DNA of 64,000 bases from Avena insularis. Lineage: Eukaryota; Streptophyta; Magnoliopsida; Poales; Poaceae. How positions within the stretch are numbered: position 1 is the first letter of the stretch; each line of letters opens with the position of its first letter. Below the pieces are notes generated by a model. That model did not search any database and had not been told where the DNA came from. It saw only the letters and a program-made list of their open reading frames with translations. A program made the position numbers and the translations under genes. The stretch covers positions 189,037,189-189,101,188 of the forward strand of contig CM042697.1 in NCBI GenBank assembly GCA_023614405.1, given 5' to 3'. Of this stretch, positions 10,156-20,468 are shown piece after piece.

Positions 10156-13100
10156 TGTCAACACCCGGATTTTTCAATCCTAGATGCCTGTTATGCCATA
10201 CATCGCAATCCCAGGATTACCATTTTTGCGAGACATAACAGAATTGGATACCATAGTACTTCATCCATTACAAACGATACATAAGTTCTTACACGAATAG
10301 GGATCTCATGATCCAGTTCTCAATACACATCAAGCAGCGGAATACGTAATAATAACGGCAGCGTAAGCGAAGCTCCATCTTCAGGGTCACAGGCAATGCT
10401 GACGATGGGAGATGATCCTAGTTGTCGTAACCTTCCTGGGGTCCATCTTCCAGGTACTCCTCTTCATAGTCTGGCCATGGGAATAGCCAGGGACAAAGCC
10501 ATGAGTATTCTTTAAGTACTCGCAAACTAATACTAACAGGTAAGGGGTTTTTGGGATAATAGGACACTAGGCTCTAGGGTTGTTTTGCAAAAAGGCAGGT
10601 TTATCTCTACTCAGTTCCAAAGCTAGTCACAATTTTATAACTCCTAAATGGGATCTTGTAATTCAGGTCACAACTCTGTTGTGGTCAAGTCAAAGTCTCA
10701 ATTTGTTTCACAAGTCATTTTGAAAGTCCGATCGGGGAACAAGATGGCTAATCTAACTGTCCATAACCGCGGACACGGCTATTCGAATAGTTTGACACTC
10801 TGCAGAGATTGTACACTTTCACCACAACATTCGATACATCTGTCAGGAACAAATCCTGAATTCACCATACTTAGTATACGGATAATCAATCCTAACCTTT
10901 CGATTACACGCCCTAGTATAAGTACCTCTCCTGTGAGTTTGGCCTCCCAACCATGACCAGCTGTCATCTTGGGTACTACACAGGTGGAAAATCTTCACAA
11001 GGTAGCCTCAGCTCAGACCTTGGCCGGGAGGGAACTAATACTAAGGTATATAAGTTTCCAGTCAAGCCCTACCCAATCTTCGGGTATTGTGGTTGTACGA
11101 TAAAATTGGAATGGTATCGCATCCAGACAACCATCAGTTTTATAAAGGGGCTAAGGCTCATGCCTCAACATTTTTATCACCAAAATCATCAAGTGTTTGG
11201 AAACACATGTCCAAAACATTTCAATAGAATGATCCATCATTCCAAGGTTTTCATAACCATTTTTCCACCAAGTATTCCCATCTAAAAGTTGATCAAGTTT
11301 TATGCTTGGTACTAGCATCTATAGGTGGGGGTAGTACTAATGAGGGGTGGTAACTAGTGGAGTTTCACTAAGTCCAACCTTATATCTTAGGCTGATATCA
11401 AGGTTTCTAGCTTAGGCCAAATTTTATGCTCTTTATGCAACCTTCAGCACAACTGTCTGGTATCTACCAAACTCTTAGGTAGACTCTAAGTAAGCTTTGA
11501 TAAAGAAATAAAGTAAGAAGCTTGCCATAAAACTAGGATTGTTTTAACAAGTAGGTATGATCACATATGCTTAAGGCATATAGTAGTCATATCACAAGTA
11601 TGGGTTTGTGGCATCAGTAGGGTATCTTGCAAGGGTTAGCTTGCATCAATATCAGTATAAGCTTGCATAGTTACTAGCTTGCTAAAGTGCAAGTGTTAGC
11701 TTGCATAGGTCAACTTGTTTAGTAAGGCTTGCTAAGTTAATAGCTTGCAAGTATTGGCTTGCATTGGTATAGTATCAGCTTGCCTTGTGCAGAGCAGTGG
11801 TTGAAGTTCTCCTCGGCTTCCTCTTTTTAGTATCCTCCTTCCTCCTCGTATCCTTGGTCGGTACTAGCGTCTATGAATAAATACGAGGTACACAATCACC
11901 CAACAATACTTAACTACTTGCAATCATCACACACAAGGGTCCTATAGATGATCTAGCATCATCTCTAACATTACAAGGTTAAAGCTTGGTTTAAATCTTT
12001 TATTTTGAGAAAAGTAATTTCTACTCATTGAAAAACTACTTAAGATTTAATATTCTCCAAACTAAACATGGGATCATGTTGACACATGTCATCACCACAT
12101 ATTGTAGTCCATGGGAATGTGATTTAAAGTGGTGTCACAATTTAATAAGGTTTTACCCTTTTATTTTAATTAATTAAAGTGGCTAGAAATGCTTATGAAG
12201 CATTCTTTTATTACTTGAATATTATTTCTGCAAGTAAACCTATATATTTTTATATATTCTGAAAGGTAAGGTTAAAAGTGATTTTTGAGAGTTGGAATCA
12301 ACTCAAAGCTTTTATGGTTTAAATTTGAAAAATGTTTGAATGCAGAAAAGCTTCTGCCTTGTTATTCTTGCTATGGGTGATATACAGATCCAAATGACTT
12401 GAATCCAACGGTGTTGGATTAAGCATTCACAGACCTTTCCAACAAAATTGGTTTCATCCAATTTGGTGCACTGCATCGATCTGGGTTGATTTTTGAAGTT
12501 GGGTGCTAAAGTGTGTTTGAATTTAAAAACAAAAGGTTTAATTTGAATTCTTGTCGCTGGAAATTTAACGGGCCGCCTGCTAAGCACTGTGGCTCCTGCT
12601 GCTTAAGTGGGTGTCCCCACTCGTCAGTGACACGGGGCTGGGCGAAGTGGTATGGGGCAACGTGGATCGTTCGATCTAGTTCTAATCTAACGGCTGAGGG
12701 TCATCATCGATGCAAGACAGCTCCGGCGAGAACGAAACCTAGCACGGCCAGTGGGGGGTGCTGGGGGCTCACCGGGGTACGGGCGAGGGTCGGCGAGGCG
12801 GGCGAACAACGAAGTCGACAACGGCGAACCTCCTGGTACCGGTGGCTTCTCCTGGGGCGGCTCCAATCACTGGCTCCCTTCTTCTCCGGCAGTGGCAGGC
12901 TCTAGTGAAATTCCGGCGAGGTGGTGCTCGCCTTGCTCTGAGAATGGTGTGGCATGGTCAGTGAGGAGAGGGGAGTGAGATGGTGTGAAGAAATCGTGCG
13001 GGGGTGGCCTCTATTTATAGTCAAGCGAGGGGACCGTCGGGGCGCACGGTGAGCTCGTCGGGGGCAATGTTACAGGCGGCTAATGGCATGGGCAAGGGTA

Positions 13101-14281
13101 GGGGACGGTGCTGTGTCTCCTGGCGATGCTCAACGACATGGTCGCGAGGCATGGGGCGGTGTGGTTTGGTCTGGAACGACCGGTGCTCTACGTGGCAGAG
13201 GCGGCGTCTTCGACGGCGGGCGGTGGCTGTATGGCACGGGGCTGCTAATGGGGATGTCTGGCGGTCTCCTGGGTCGGTGGTGATCGTGTGTGCGCGCGGT
13301 GAGTGCGGCGCACGGTCTGTGGATGCTGGTCGAGGTTGGCGCTCTGGCGCACGCTCGGCATGGTCTGGGCGCGGCTTGTGCGGGTGGTCCAGGGCTTGGC
13401 AACGCTCGCGGCTGGGACAGGCAGGGGCGATGGACGGTGGGCTGCCTTCCAGACAAGGTTGGCACGGCTAGTTCTTCCTCTAGCCTGCTGTCGACTATGG
13501 GGTGGCATTGAGGTGCTCGGCTGTTCACCATTAATGACAATGGCAAGCTCACAGGGATGCTAGTGTTGGGCTAATCTTTCTAGATGATCTACTGGGTTGT
13601 GTGTGAGCTAACTAGGGAACAAGTTAGGCAAGAATCACTGCACACTATAGTGTTTGATGTTTTGTTTGATTTGTGTCTGCAACCTGTTTGATGAAATGGC
13701 CGCATGAAATCAAGTTTTGAATTTTGAAATGAATTTTGGTGGGTTTGCTAGATTGGTGCTGGTGAGTCTGCAGATGCTTGGGTTTTGAAAGTTGAGCTTG
13801 TTTGAGTGGGTTTTGGAAAAGTGGGATCTTCCCATATGAAGAAGATTCAATTTTGAATTGTCATTTAAACTATGCATTTGAAAGTTTCTGGATGATCACA
13901 AAGTGGGTCTTGATACTTTGTTATGAGTATATTCAAGGGGTGCAAAGATCCAGAAAAAGTTTCTGTTAGGTTTTGAAAGTTTGAGACAGCCAAAGTAGGC
14001 ATGGGAGTTAAATTGGTCAAAATGACCATTCACTTAATATATGTGTTTTGATTTACTTGTCTTTAGGAAACGTGTGGGAAATGTTTTAGATGATGTTCTT
14101 TTCACCTAAGAAACATTTTACAAGCAATGGATCACACAAACAAGGTGGTTTTTAAAGAAATTAAAAATCCATGCATACACATATGCATGAATTCATGATT
14201 TTATTTAGAAAAGTTTTTGTTAACCCTAATTTTGATGATTAGAATTTGATGATCTAAGGTTGATATTTTTGGGATGTTACA
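10156..14281 (-). repeat. Element A LTR (5' LTR in element orientation)
   Basis: It is 4126 bp with the same termini as its partner at 3616-7736. The TATA box is at 13011-13020 on the minus strand. The AGCTTGC motif cluster is near 11630-11790. It is followed at 14282 by the right copy of the CCTGC duplication. Confidence 0.92.
13011..13020 (-). promoter_or_regulatory. TATA box in LTR of element A (5' LTR copy)
   Basis: CTATAAATAG on the minus strand. As this is the 5' LTR, transcription of element A would start shortly downstream (lower coordinates) of this box. Confidence 0.65.
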
Positions 14282-14286
14282 CCTGC
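14282..14286. repeat. Target-site duplication of element A, right copy (CCTGC)
   Basis: Perfect copy of 3611-3615. In the empty site this pentamer spans the exon/intron boundary CAG|GT of the minus-strand gene relic. Confidence 0.95.
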
Positions 14287-14758
14287 AGAAGTGGTAAACG
14301 AGGAGGTCCTCATGTAGGGCAATTTGCACGATGGTAATCTCTTGTGGAGGTACTTTCCTCTTATTTTCAACAGTGTACTCCAAGTCTAGGCCCATGAACC
14401 TGTACTTCTCCGTCGCAAGAAATTTCTCAAACCTGGCAAGAGTTCTTCCCGCAGTCGATTCATCATAGGTGTACACCACCTTCAAAGTCATGGTGCCATG
14501 GGCAGGGACGACGTGGGTCTCTATTGTGATTTTACCGTCGTCCATGCCTGCGAAATGGGTGAAACGAGCAGGTGGAATAGGAAGAATGTGAGAGGAAGAA
14601 TGGAATAAGGGAGAGGGTATACAAACTGGTGGAATAGGAACTATCGATGGTTCCAGAACTAGTGGGAGAGGAAGAAGAAATTGCAGAGACAACTCACTGG
14701 GGATATGTGGCGACTGTGGAGATGGCGCCGGTTCCACAAGTGGCAGTGGCGCCGGTTC
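14284..14758 (-). pseudogene. Exon of a 3'-5' exonuclease-like protein (DnaQ/WRN exonuclease fold), with proline-rich linker
   Basis: On the minus strand the exon begins after a splice acceptor ending in TTCTTGTAG (14767-14759) and stays open to the donor CAG|GT now split by element A. The first ~65 codons are proline-rich (EPAP repeats, then FLLPLPLVLEPSIVPIPP). Next comes MDDGKITIETHVV, and then a region resembling the start of a DEDD-type exonuclease domain: RFMGLDLEYT carries the D-x-E pair of motif I, and ITIVQIALHEDLLVYHF fits the following strand. The rest of the domain (Exo II and III) would lie in later exons that are not recognisable here. Insertion of A separates it from any downstream exon. 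Upstream B3-like exons on the same strand may belong to the same gene. Confidence 0.6.
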
Positions 14759-14961
14759 CTACAAGAATATGGGATTATAAGTAACTGTGCATTTTTCTAA
14801 GTAATTTTTCTATGCGAGAAATTGTGACAAATAATTTATATTTTCTCTTGCATAATTAAACAGAGTGGAGTTGGTACTACTACCACTACATATATATACA
14901 ACACAATCGATTTGCTAGTTTAACATACAACAACACAAAAAGCGATCATGCATTCTATATA
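14759..14961 (-). other. Probable intron between relic exons
   Basis: AT-rich, with no ORF on the minus strand. It ends (minus strand) in a good acceptor tract, TTCTTGTAG, before the proline-rich exon. It may alternatively be intergenic if the B3-like and exonuclease-like parts are separate genes. Confidence 0.4.
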
Positions 14962-15334
14962 CTTAGAAGTTCCGAGCTACAACCAAGCCAGTGCTCTTGT
15001 CGTTGTCCTCTTCCTCCTTGTTGTCTTTGTTGTTGTTGTTGTTGTTGTCATCTTCGTCGTCGACCTGCCCCTCCTCTTCCGGACTAACCACCTCAATAAT
15101 CAGCTTGATATAGTGCGTCGTCACCTTCAGCTGGATGATGAGAAGAACATCAAGGTCAATTCTGTTTTCATGGCAGAATTCATGTCAGCCGGTAGTTAAC
15201 TCAATAAAATCATCTCTCTCGGATACGCGATATTCCCCCATGATATGGCCATGGTCAGAATTATTCCTCATGCATACACAATAGAACCCTCACTCTGGGA
15301 TAACGTGTACCCTCGTGCATCTCAAAAGGATATC
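14962..15334 (-). pseudogene. Decayed B3-like exon with acidic, asparagine-rich tail
   Basis: On the minus strand it follows an acceptor ending in TTACTCAG (15342-15335). The first third shows YPFEMHEGTRYPRVRVLL and then shifts frame. The rest reads YRVSERDDFIELTTG, then TGA where Trp is expected, then HEFCHENRIDLDVLL, KVTTHYIKLIIEVV and a tail of Asp, Glu and Asn (a run of at least seven Asn). The pattern G-W-x-x-F-x-x-x-N-x-x-x-x-D followed by a beta strand resembles the C-terminal half of plant B3 DNA-binding domains (REM type). The frame ends in TAA at 14962. At least one frameshift and one stop make it non-functional. The B3 call is by eye and needs a profile search. Confidence 0.45.
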
Positions 15335-15432
15335 CTGAGTAATAATTAAATATAACATATCTTAGTTAACTAACGACTCTTATAAATTTACAAAAATAAG
15401 AAGGAAAAGTATAGAAAAAGTGATCAACTAAC

Positions 15433-15610
15433 CATCTGATCAAGATCATCTTCAGCTTGCACCCGGTGCACTAAGAACTGAGGGATCTCAAAGATCTCAT
15501 CTTTATCTAGGTGTCTTAAAACCTCCTTGTAGAATTCCCAAGATATGCAATTCATTTCAGAGCAATTGACACTACATGTGTGCTGAAATATGGATTTCTC
15601 TAGTGTTGTC
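15433..15610 (-). pseudogene. B3-like exon (middle part)
   Basis: A minus-strand exon bounded by acceptor TTTGTTGCAG and donor ATG|GTTAGT. It is open throughout in one frame and contains CSEMNCISWEFYKEVLRHL, then EIFEIPQFLVHRVQ, then EDDLDQM. It sits between the two other B3-like exons and has matching splice signals. It has no motif I can name and is assigned to the same gene by position and intact borders. Confidence 0.45.
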
Positions 15611-15748
15611 CTGCAACAAACTTTGGACTCATAACACCCTGATCATGCATTGGAAATTGAAGGAGGTTTGCATGTAAGAAAAACATAATTAAGAAACTAG
15701 TCAACGTGTGTAAAAAAATCAATTCAATGTAGAGAAGTCAATACGTAC

Positions 15749-16062
15749 CATGGTGTTGAATCCAAGGTTTGACAACATTATTAGCATTTGACACTTCAAT
15801 ATCAAACCACATCTCTCCTCTATCATATGAAAATGTTAGAACATCATTCTTCTTACTGTTATAAGATTCACACAACACCCTCCAATATGGCCCACATAAT
15901 GCTACCTACCTCCCTAAATTTCCATCATACAACACACAGAAGTAGTATTCATCAGTTCTTCTGTATTTATCATGGCGGTCAATCTGAGCATGGATCCAGT
16001 TCAGATGTGGACCAACAGCGAATTGTTTCATATGATTAGCGAAACAACAAGGAATACCCCTC
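15749..16062 (-). pseudogene. B3-like exon (first recognisable part)
   Basis: On the minus strand it opens after an AG-ending tract near 16063 and ends at donor CATG|GTACGT (15749). It encodes RGIPCCFANHMKQF and YYFCVLYDGNLGR, then one in-frame TAG (15902-15904). It continues in the same frame with CGPYWRVLCESYN, KKNDVLTFSYDRG and MWFDIEV. The order (strand, GR, G-x-x-W-x-x-L, a K-x-x-D-V-L-T-F turn, final strand) fits a B3 domain. A single base change would account for the stop. There is no convincing start codon or promoter upstream, so the true first exon is not identified. Confidence 0.5.
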
Positions 16063-17076
16063 TTTAATTTGCGAAACAGAAAAAAATACATCAGATCATG
16101 AACATAAAGCAGTATATATATGACAATTTTAAATAAGATCAGCAGCATCTAAATATGCATATGTATATGGCAATTGAGAATACTTATAAATCCCTCTACA
16201 AAAAAGGTGATCTTAGACTCATTCTAAAATACATCATATTGTCTAGTTTTCCTCTCCCACACTAGGTAAGTTGTTGCTGACATGCCACACAATCGTTTTG
16301 AGCCATTCATTTATTCTGAACACAAAAATTACAAAAGATCGGGAAAATAAATGATATGCTAATACTAATATCATCTCTGAACACTATGGCTACTAGTGTC
16401 AAAAATCTGCAATTTTGTATGTTACGAAAGATGTGCAAATTGTACTAATATGTAATTTTGTACATATATACTGAAGATTGTTATTAACAAAATCTTAGCA
16501 GAAATTGCACCAACAAAAAATCTGCAGAAATTGAACCCAAACAAAATTTGTAGATCCTAGATTCAACAAAATCTGCACATACTAGATTTACTGAAGAGAT
16601 TCGAAGAAGCAATCGTCGAGAAAACGCTATGGATTCGATGAAGAACTAGTACTATATACACTACTCTTGAAAACCCTACGGATTCGATGAAGAAATAGTA
16701 CTATATTCATCAAGCTATGCTGCTCATGAAAACCCTACAGATTCATCAAGCGGCTACTCCTGAAGATCCTAGCCGCCGGGTTGTACTCCGGTGAAGGGTA
16801 TTTTTACCTCTATTGACGAGCCTCGCCACTGGTAATTCCAAGAAAGATTGCGTCCCTTCTTACTCTGCCATTGTCTCGTGGATGTTGTCGCTTCCCTGCA
16901 TTCGTGCAGAGAAAACTGGTGGGATTGGGCCGCGCCGCGTACCTACAAGCGAAGGAAGGATGGAGAATAAGTCGTGCACCTGCTGCCGGAGGAGAGCTCG
17001 TCGAAGAAGAGCTTGTTGGAGGCAAAGATGGAGCACGCTCTGTCTATCTCTCTCTAGAAGAGCTTCACATGTCTTG

Positions 17077-17080
17077 TCCA

Positions 17081-17112
<32 letters not shown>
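17077..17112. repeat. (CT)n microsatellite
   Basis: A run of CT dinucleotides with one GT interruption, visible directly. It explains the Leu/Ser- and Arg/Glu-rich ORFs on the two strands here. Confidence 0.95.
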
Positions 17113-17174
17113 ACGTGCCTCTTCGGCTCCGACAAAATGGACCCAAAATAAAGGCCAAATAAATTCAATAAAAT

Positions 17175-17235
17175 AGATGTCTCTAGGACTCGAACCAGCG
17201 ACCTAGAGGTCCCTGAACTATGGGTCCACAAGGTA
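17175..17235 (-). other. tRNA-like fragment with Pol III B-box (possible SINE relic)
   Basis: The minus strand contains GGTCGCTGGTTCGAGTCC. GGTTCGAGTCC is a near-consensus Pol III B box, and TAGTTCAGGG 20-30 bases upstream resembles a D-arm/A-box. The anticodon arm is missing and the stems do not close well, so it is not a functional tRNA. It may be a tRNA-derived SINE fragment or a tRNA pseudogene. Confidence 0.35.
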
Positions 17236-17237
17236 TG

Positions 17238-18919
17238 TGTAGGGTTCGTAGCATAGAAAAAAAAAATTCTACCGCAAGAATGAATAAAACAAAGATCCAA
17301 TCTATGGCCAAGCCAAGATGCAATCTATGATATAGGTGCAAAGAGATATATGAGAACTAACCCTTCTAGATCCAAAGCCTTAACAAGATCTAATCTCTTG
17401 GTTGATATAGTTGATCCCAAGATCGCGATGACGATCCTTCCGGCGCCGCGTTCTGGCAGCACTTCCACACTCGGTCACACGTACGGAGTTGATGAAGACC
17501 TTCCTATCCCTATTCCAGCGGGCGGTGGAGATAGTATATCCCCTCGGAATCCCAGCAGCATGACGGCGTGGTGGTGGTGGTGGAGGAGAGATTCCTGCAT
17601 GGCTTCGCCTAAGCGAGAGCAGGAAGTCAAAGGTGGGAGGAGAGGGGCGGCTAGGGTTAGGTGTAAGGGGAAGGGGTGCTCCCTCCCTTCCCCTATTTAT
17701 ATAGAGGGGGTGCGGCTAGGGTTCCCCCCTTGGCTGCCTCCTCCTAGTGGTGGCGCAAGAGAGAGGGAGGGAAACTTGCCCCCCAAATCCCCCCCAAACC
17801 CTAGGTTGGTCGTTTTGGCCCCTTGGGCTTGGTGCGGCTGGCGCATGAGCCCCCACGGCATTTCGTCAGCCCATGTGGCCCCTCCCGGGGTGGTGGCCCT
17901 ACTGGTGGCCCCTCTAGAACATTCTATAAGCTTCTGTCAAAACACGGAAAACTTTTTGAACCCCGAAAGATTACTTCTATTATATGAATCTTATTTTCCG
18001 GACAATTCCGGACCTCCTCATGATGTCCTGGATCCCATCCGAGACTCCGAACAACATTCGGTCTCCAACTCACATTCCATATCTACTTAAACAACATCAA
18101 ACCATAAGTGTGTCACCCTACGGTTCACGAACTATGCAGACATGATCGAGACACCTATTTGATCAATAACCAATAGAGGGACCTAGAGATCCATATTGGC
18201 TCCCATATATTAAATAATGACTTCGTGATCGAATGAACCATTAACATACGATACGAATTCCCTTTGTCACGTGATACTTTACTTATTCGAGGTTCGATCA
18301 TCGGTATCTCCATACCTAGTTCAACCTCGTTACCGATAATTACTCTTTACTCGTATCGTGATATGACATCCCTTGCGACCTAGTCACATGCTTGCAAGCC
18401 AATTGGATGACATTCCACCGAGAGGGCCCAACGTATATCTATCCGTAATTTGGATGGACAAATCCCACTCTTGATCCATGCACTTCAACACATACTTTCA
18501 GAATACCCAATGCCACCTTTATAACCACCCACTTACGAAGTGGCATTTGATGTCATCAAAGTACTCATCCGGTGATGGTGATTAACATGATCTCATGGTC
18601 GAAGGATTAGGTTACTATGTATTTGAAAGCTTGTAGCAAAATGAACTTATGACTTGACCTTATGCTATGCTTACTATGGGTGTGTCCATCACATCATTCT
18701 CCTAATGATATGATCTTGTTATTAATAACATCCAATGTTCGTGATCAGGAAACTAAGAGCATCTATTAATTAACAAGCTAGTTTAACAAGAGGCTTACTA
18801 GGCACTCTTTTATGTTTACAAAACATAACACAATTATATCATGGGATGCAAACATTATCATAAACACAAATATATAATAATAACCACTTTATTATTGCCT
18901 CTTGGGGATATCTCTAACA
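17238..18919 (-). repeat. Element D LTR
   Basis: On the minus strand it starts TGTTAGAGATATCC (18919) and ends CGAACCCTACA (17238). It is 1682 bp. It contains blocks shared with E, such as GCTTGCAAGCCAATTGGATG and CCCACTCTTGATCCATG. A minus-strand TATA box lies at 17694-17703. The ORF across 17350-18090 is an accident of GC-rich 5' LTR sequence, with GGT repeats translating as a Trp run. Confidence 0.8.
17694..17703 (-). promoter_or_regulatory. TATA box in element D LTR
   Basis: TATATAAATA on the minus strand, in a C/G-rich setting. The equivalent place in E (19971-19980) carries CTCATAAATA. Confidence 0.55.
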
Positions 18920-19436
18920 GTCTCCCACTTGCACTAGAGTCAATAATCTAGTTTGGAAAAAATTGTGCATTCAACACCTATGGCTCTCTGGTCTTGTATA
19001 TACACGATTTCTAGTGGTAAACATAATCTTCGGATCTAACACTTTCAGGTTCGTGTTTATTTGCATGTCTTTGCGTCTCTACGCATCACTCATTCTCCAA
19101 TGAGATGGCATTGTATAAATTTGGTCCTTTGGTGAGACCTTTAGTTCCTTGGGGTCAAATCATGTTGATACAATTGTCATACAATATATCTTCATAGTAC
19201 TAGCCCGTTGTGAACCACACCTAGTTTGGTAACAAACTACTTGACACAAATGCCCTCTTTTGCTGCTACAATAGCGGTCATATACTTAGCCTTTTGTTGT
19301 AGTATCTATCACAATGTCTTAACTTTGGAACTCATCCAAATCCGTTATGGAATCTCCTTTCCATTACATTGTGCCACCCATAGTTTAAATTGAGATAAAC
19401 TTAATTTGTATCTTGTGAAAAGACTAGTATCAATGT
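18920..19436 (-). pseudogene. Decayed 3' end of Copia pol with polypurine tract (element D)
   Basis: Positions 18934-18920 on the minus strand read GTGCAAGTGGGAGAC, a Copia-type polypurine tract next to the LTR. Near 19240-19330 the minus strand gives traces of the Copia RNase H end, where an S-T-x-A-E-Y-x-A pattern is expected and then A-A-K-E. Only scattered residues survive (KRGH after a run of Thr). No frame longer than about 30 codons persists. E inserted at the right edge, at AATGT. Confidence 0.5.
19432..19436. repeat. Target-site duplication of solo LTR E, left copy (AATGT)
   Basis: AATGT directly precedes E's terminus TGTAGGGG at 19437. It recurs perfectly at 29941-29945, beyond two nested insertions. 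Confidence 0.92.
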
Positions 19437-19970
19437 TGTAGGGGTTCGTAGCATGGAAAACAAAAAAATTCTACCGCATGCACACAAACAAGCCAAGATC
19501 TATCTACTAGATTGTAGCAACGAGTCGATAGAAGCACTCACCCTCGAAGATTCCAAAGCGGTTAACGAGAGCAGATTCTCGTGGGTGATCTAGTCGTACA
19601 CTTGCCGATCTCAAGATCGCGTAGGCGATCCTTCTGGCGCTGCATTCTGGCAGCTCTTCCGCCGTCGGTCACATGTTCGGTTCTCGATGAATACCTTCCT
19701 TTCCCTTGTTCCAGCAGGCAGCGGAGGTTGTAGTTCTCCCCTCGCGATTCCGGTAGCACGACGGTGTGGTGACGGAAGTAGAGGGAAGATCCCGCAGGGC
19801 ATCGCCTAAGCCGATGCGAGTTATGGTGGATCTAGGGTTTCCCGATGATCTAGGGTTTAGAAGACCGGGAGGAGGAGGTGTCGGCGACGGCTGGCGGCTT
19901 GGCGCGGCGGCGACGGTGGCTTGGGTGTGGGAGGGCTAGGGCTTGTGTGTTTGGGGCAGCCCTCCCCCTC

Positions 19971-19980
19971 TATTTATGAG
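19971..19980 (-). promoter_or_regulatory. TATA-like box in LTR E
   Basis: CTCATAAATA on the minus strand, positioned as in the LTR of D. It is weaker than the D version. Confidence 0.45.
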
Positions 19981-20463
19981 AGGGAGGATAGCCTTAGGAG
20001 GGGTGGGTTTGAATCCAAACCCAAACCCAAGTTGGATTGAGAGAAGGACTCTTTCTTCTTCCTCTAGGAAACCATTGTACCAGTTTGACTTTTCAAACTT
20101 CCCGTTTGACTTTCAATTTAGAGCTTTAATTCTCTCTTGCAAATGTCCACACCAAGTGACCTAAGATATGATCCAATCATTCCACTTACCCATGACACAT
20201 TCATGGACCATTCCCCTTCCGGACCGGTGAACCTTCTAGACCCATCTAGAACCTCTCCGATGAAAACATCGGAATCTTTCCAGAACTCCGGAATCGGACT
20301 TTCCTTATATGAATCTTATTCTCCGAACCATTCCGGATCTCCTCGTGATATCCCGGATCCCATCCGAGACTCCGAACAACATTCGGTATCCCTACTAACA
20401 TTCCATATCTACTAAACAACATCGAATCCTTAAGTGTGTCTCCCTACGGTTCGTGAATTATGC

Positions 20464-20468
20464 GGACA
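20464..20468. repeat. Target-site duplication of G1, left copy (GGACA)
   Basis: GGACA precedes TGTCACATCC at 20469 and is repeated at 25060-25064 after G1. Confidence 0.88.

Larger units (their letters stand above)
3616..14281 (-). mobile_element. Element A: internally deleted Tekay-like chromovirus (Gypsy), minus strand
   Basis: The element is 10,666 bp with two 4.1 kb LTRs (3616-7736 and 10156-14281) and a 2.4 kb interior. It is flanked by the perfect duplication CCTGC. The primer site is at 10141-10152 and the polypurine tract at 7737-7750. The interior holds only an upstream coiled-coil ORF and the C-terminal part of integrase. Main gag, zinc knuckle, protease, reverse transcriptase and RNase H are missing. 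LTRs, integrase and the upstream ORF are closely similar to element B, so A and B belong to one family. The family's long LTRs, initiator-Met primer site and integrase C-terminal chromodomain fit the Tekay/Del clade. A cannot move by itself but keeps every cis signal. Confidence 0.93.
16063..17237. other. Non-coding flank: imperfect ~52-bp repeat, CT microsatellite, tRNA-like fragment
   Basis: No supported gene. At about 16627-16725 two imperfect copies of ATTCGATGAAGAA followed by TAGTACTATAT lie ~52 bases apart. A CT microsatellite spans about 17077-17112 and causes overlapping low-complexity ORFs on both strands. A tRNA-like fragment is listed separately at 17175-17235. The region upstream of the B3-like exons could hold that gene's promoter, but none is clear. 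Confidence 0.5.

Noticed and set aside
14948..15199. Plus-strand ORF with a Val-rich stretch resembling a membrane segment
   Set aside because: It is the antisense of the Asp/Asn-rich tail of the minus-strand B3-like exon. GTT repeats create the hydrophobic run.
17350..18090. 246-codon ORF beginning MRTNPSRSKALTR
   Set aside because: It lies wholly inside the LTR of D. It contains a Trp run from GGT repeats and no recognisable domain, and runs opposite to the element's direction.
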